A stretch of DNA of 8,688 nt. Source: an uncultured Flavobacterium sp. (GTDB taxonomy: Bacteria > Bacteroidota > Bacteroidia > Flavobacteriales > Flavobacteriaceae). Positions 6,067 through 8,688 of this stretch are shown in pieces; within the stretch, counting starts at the first letter, position 1, and every line of letters starts with the position of its first letter. Both the position numbers and the translations under genes were made by a program. The notes beneath the pieces were generated by a model. That model did not search any database, was not told where the DNA came from, and was given only the letters and a program-made list of their open reading frames with translations. The stretch covers positions 1 through 8,688 of the forward strand of contig NZ_CAMLMK010000110.1 of the NCBI RefSeq assembly GCF_946481155.1. The letters are read 5' to 3'.

Positions 6067-7914
6067 ATGTGTGGAATTGTTGGCTATTTAGGGCACAGGG
6101 AAGCATATCCCGTGATAATAAAAGGACTGAAAAGACTCGAGTACCGAGGCTATGACAGTGCCGGTGTCGTTTTGTTTGAGAATGGTGAATTCAAGCTTTC
6201 CAAAACAAAAGGCAAGGTTTCCGATCTGGAAGCCAGAGCAGAAAAAGAAATTACCCTCGGCGGTACGATGGGGATGGGACACACGCGTTGGGCGACACAT
6301 GGTGTGCCGAATGATGTGAATTCGCATCCGCATGTCTCGAATTCCGGAGAGCTGGTAATCATTCATAACGGAATCATTGAGAACTACGAGCCTTTAAAGA
6401 AAGAGCTGATGAACCGTGGCTATACTTTCAAATCCGATACGGACACGGAAGTATTGATCAACCTGATTGAAGAAGTACAGAAAAAAGACAACCTTAAATT
6501 AGGAAAAGCCGTTCAGGTGGCCCTGAACCAGGTGGTGGGCGCTTATGCGATTGCCGTGATGGACAAGAAAAAGCCGGATGAGATTGTGGTGGCCCGTTTG
6601 GGTAGCCCGTTGGCTATCGGTATCGGTGAAAACGAGTATTTCATCGCTTCGGATGCTTCTCCTTTTATAGAATATACTACCAACGCAATTTATCTTGAGG
6701 ATGAGGAAATGGCTATCGTTCGCCTGAACAAGCCTATGAAAGTACGCAAGATTAAAGACGATTCCCTGGTAGATCCTTACATCCAGCAATTGCAGATGAA
6801 CCTTGAGCAAATTGAGAAAGGCGGTTACGACCATTTCATGCTTAAGGAAATCTATGAGCAGCCGAGTGTAATTAAAGATACTTACAGAGGGCGACTTCAT
6901 GCCGACAAAGGCCTGATCCAGATGGCCGGGGTAGAAGACAATATCGAAAAATTCACCAATGCCAGCAGGATTTTAATTATCGCTTGCGGTACCTCATGGC
7001 ACGCAGGGCTGGTTGCGGAGTATATCTTTGAAGAATTCGCCCGTATTCCGGTAGAAGTGGAATATGCCTCTGAATTCCGATACAGAAATCCAATCATTTA
7101 TCCGAACGATGTGGTTATTGCCATTTCACAATCTGGAGAAACCGCCGATACGCTGGCGGCTATTAAATTGGCTAAAGAAAAAGGAGCGTTTGTTTTCGGA
7201 GTATGCAACGTAGTGGGTTCGTCCATTTCGCGTGAAACACATGCCGGGGCTTATACACACGCCGGTCCGGAAATCGGAGTAGCTTCTACAAAAGCCTTTA
7301 CGACACAAATTACGGTATTGACCATGATTGCCCTTCGTCTTGCAAAAGCTAAAGGCACGATGAATCATTCCGACTATCTAAGATATTTACTGGAACTGGA
7401 ACTGATTCCGGAAAAAGTACAGGAAGCGTTGCTGACTAACGATGAGGCGAAGAAAATTGCCGCCATTTACAAAGCTGCGCCGAACTGTCTTTATTTAGGA
7501 AGAGGGTACAATTTCCCGGTAGCCCTGGAAGGTGCGCTGAAGTTAAAAGAGATCTCCTATATTCATGCAGAAGGTTATCCGGCTGCGGAAATGAAGCACG
7601 GACCAATCGCTTTGATCGACGAGCAAATGCCGGTGGTGGTTATTGCGCCTAAGCAAAACCATTACGATAAAGTGGTGAGTAATATCCAGGAAATAAAAGC
7701 AAGAAGCGGAAAAATCATTGCTGTTGTTACCAAAGGCGACACTCAGGTGCGCGCGTTGGCCGATCACGTGATTGAAATTCCGGATACTGCGGAAGCCTTA
7801 ACGCCATTGTTGACGACTATCCCATTACAGTTGCTTTCGTATCACATTGCGGTGATGCGTGAATGTAATGTCGATCAGCCGAGAAACCTTGCAAAATCGG
7901 TTACTGTAGAATAA
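6067..7914 (+). CDS. glmS: Glutamine--fructose-6-phosphate aminotransferase (isomerizing)
   Basis: GlmS makes glucosamine-6-phosphate from fructose-6-phosphate and glutamine, the first committed step to UDP-GlcNAc for peptidoglycan and lipopolysaccharide. The 615-aa length is normal. C2 (MCGIVGYLG), exposed once Met is removed, is the glutaminase nucleophile; RGYDSAG at 27-33, GHTRWATHG at 71-79 and NGIIENY at 101-107 complete the glutaminase domain (about 1-220). The first SIS domain has CGTSWHAG at 307-314, SQSGET at 354-359 and STKAFTTQ at 407-414. The second has ALEGALKLKEISYIHAEGYP at 486-505. E488, K492, E495, H511 and K610 (NLAKSVTVE end) match the E. coli isomerase residues with a constant offset of 7. 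The ATG lies 2 bases after the DUF4270 stop, so translation is probably coupled. A terminator follows at once. Confidence 0.98.
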   Translation: MCGIVGYLGHREAYPVIIKGLKRLEYRGYDSAGVVLFENGEFKLSKTKGKVSDLEARAEKEITLGGTMGMGHTRWATHGVPNDVNSHPHVSNSGELVIIHNGIIENYEPLKKELMNRGYTFKSDTDTEVLINLIEEVQKKDNLKLGKAVQVALNQVVGAYAIAVMDKKKPDEIVVARLGSPLAIGIGENEYFIASDASPFIEYTTNAIYLEDEEMAIVRLNKPMKVRKIKDDSLVDPYIQQLQMNLEQIEKGGYDHFMLKEIYEQPSVIKDTYRGRLHADKGLIQMAGVEDNIEKFTNASRILIIACGTSWHAGLVAEYIFEEFARIPVEVEYASEFRYRNPIIYPNDVVIAISQSGETADTLAAIKLAKEKGAFVFGVCNVVGSSISRETHAGAYTHAGPEIGVASTKAFTTQITVLTMIALRLAKAKGTMNHSDYLRYLLELELIPEKVQEALLTNDEAKKIAAIYKAAPNCLYLGRGYNFPVALEGALKLKEISYIHAEGYPAAEMKHGPIALIDEQMPVVVIAPKQNHYDKVVSNIQEIKARSGKIIAVVTKGDTQVRALADHVIEIPDTAEALTPLLTTIPLQLLSYHIAVMRECNVDQPRNLAKSVTVE

Positions 7915-7920
7915 TATTGG

Positions 7921-7950
7921 AAGCGGATTTTTACGATCCGCTTTTTTATT
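7921..7950 (+). terminator. Intrinsic terminator after glmS
   Basis: AAGCGGAT at 7921-7928 pairs perfectly with ATCCGCTT at 7936-7943 across a 7-base loop, and T residues run from 7942 to 7947. It begins 6 bases after the glmS stop and separates the glmS unit from atpD. Confidence 0.9.
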
Positions 7951-7996
7951 GCAAAAAAATTCAAAAATTAATTTTCTTTTTTAGCATATAAAAAAC

Positions 7997-8004
7997 TATC
8001 TTTG
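7997..8004 (+). promoter_or_regulatory. Putative -7 element for atpD
   Basis: TATCTTTG is a perfect TAnnTTTG match, 61 bases upstream of the atpD ATG and just after the glmS terminator. The -33 position is T-rich (TTTTC around 7972-7976) and does not match TTTG well. Position and consensus make this the likely atpD promoter. Confidence 0.6.
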
Positions 8005-8010
8005 CGCTCT

Positions 8011-8028
8011 GAAAAAAGAGGTTTTTTC
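8011..8028 (+). other. Hairpin at the 5' end of the atpD leader
   Basis: GAAAAAA at 8011-8017 pairs with TTTTTTC at 8022-8028 around the loop GAGG, giving a 7-bp, nearly all A-T stem. It falls close to the start site predicted from the -7 element at 7997, so it would sit at or near the 5' end of the atpD mRNA. It could act in mRNA stability or be chance in AT-rich DNA. The stem is followed by CAAG, not a T-run, so it is not a normal terminator in this direction. Confidence 0.4.
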
Positions 8029-8062
8029 AAGAAACGTAAATAGCTGTTTAATAAATACATAA

Positions 8063-8688
<626 letters not shown>

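Noticed and set aside
6061..6067. A glmS ribozyme upstream of glmS
   Set aside because: Only 2 bases separate glmS from the DUF4270 stop, and that ribozyme is known mainly from Gram-positive bacteria; no matching structure is seen.
6499..6900. 133-codon minus-strand open frame within glmS
   Set aside because: It is antisense to a strongly conserved gene and has no recognisable domain.

Overview
The window looks like chromosomal DNA from a Bacteroidota bacterium, most likely a flavobacterium (Flavobacteriaceae). The basis is the DUF4270 lipoprotein, the short starch-synthase-like protein beside it, promoters of the TAnnTTTG type, the lack of clear Shine-Dalgarno sequences with A-rich leaders instead, and an atpD gene that opens its own transcription unit. 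Species cannot be read from this stretch.

Layout. Bases 1-3445 hold a minus-strand run of four genes. In transcription order they are panC (pantothenate synthetase), panD (aspartate 1-decarboxylase), a flippase-like LPG_synthase_TM membrane protein, and a secreted esterase-fold protein that runs off the left edge. Gaps are 14, 2 and 46 bases, so the first three are very probably one operon and the fourth may be read through from it. Bases 3446-3553 are a compact divergent promoter region. Bases 3554-7914 hold three closely packed plus-strand genes: a 268-aa protein with only the N-terminal half of a glycogen/starch synthase, a 562-aa DUF4270 lipoprotein, and glmS (glucosamine-6-phosphate synthase), with gaps of 15 and 2 bases. 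A clean intrinsic terminator at 7921-7950 ends this unit. A new promoter at about 7997 then drives atpD (F1 ATPase beta subunit), which is cut off by the right edge.

How the genes fit together. PanD makes beta-alanine and PanC joins it to pantoate, giving pantothenate for coenzyme A. GlmS makes glucosamine-6-phosphate for peptidoglycan and LPS, and shares a transcript with an envelope lipoprotein and the synthase-like protein. AtpD is part of ATP synthase. The whole is ordinary housekeeping and envelope sequence, with no mobile elements, CRISPR arrays, RNA genes or defence genes seen.

The points that deserve a second look are modest. The secreted esterase-fold protein has Asp where the catalytic Ser should be. 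The synthase-like protein has lost both its C-terminal domain and its KxGGL sugar-nucleotide motif, yet sits first in the glmS operon. The divergent promoters are tightly packed, a membrane protein starts with TTG beside the panD stop, and the atpD leader begins with a hairpin. I do not see a convincing new multi-gene system here.
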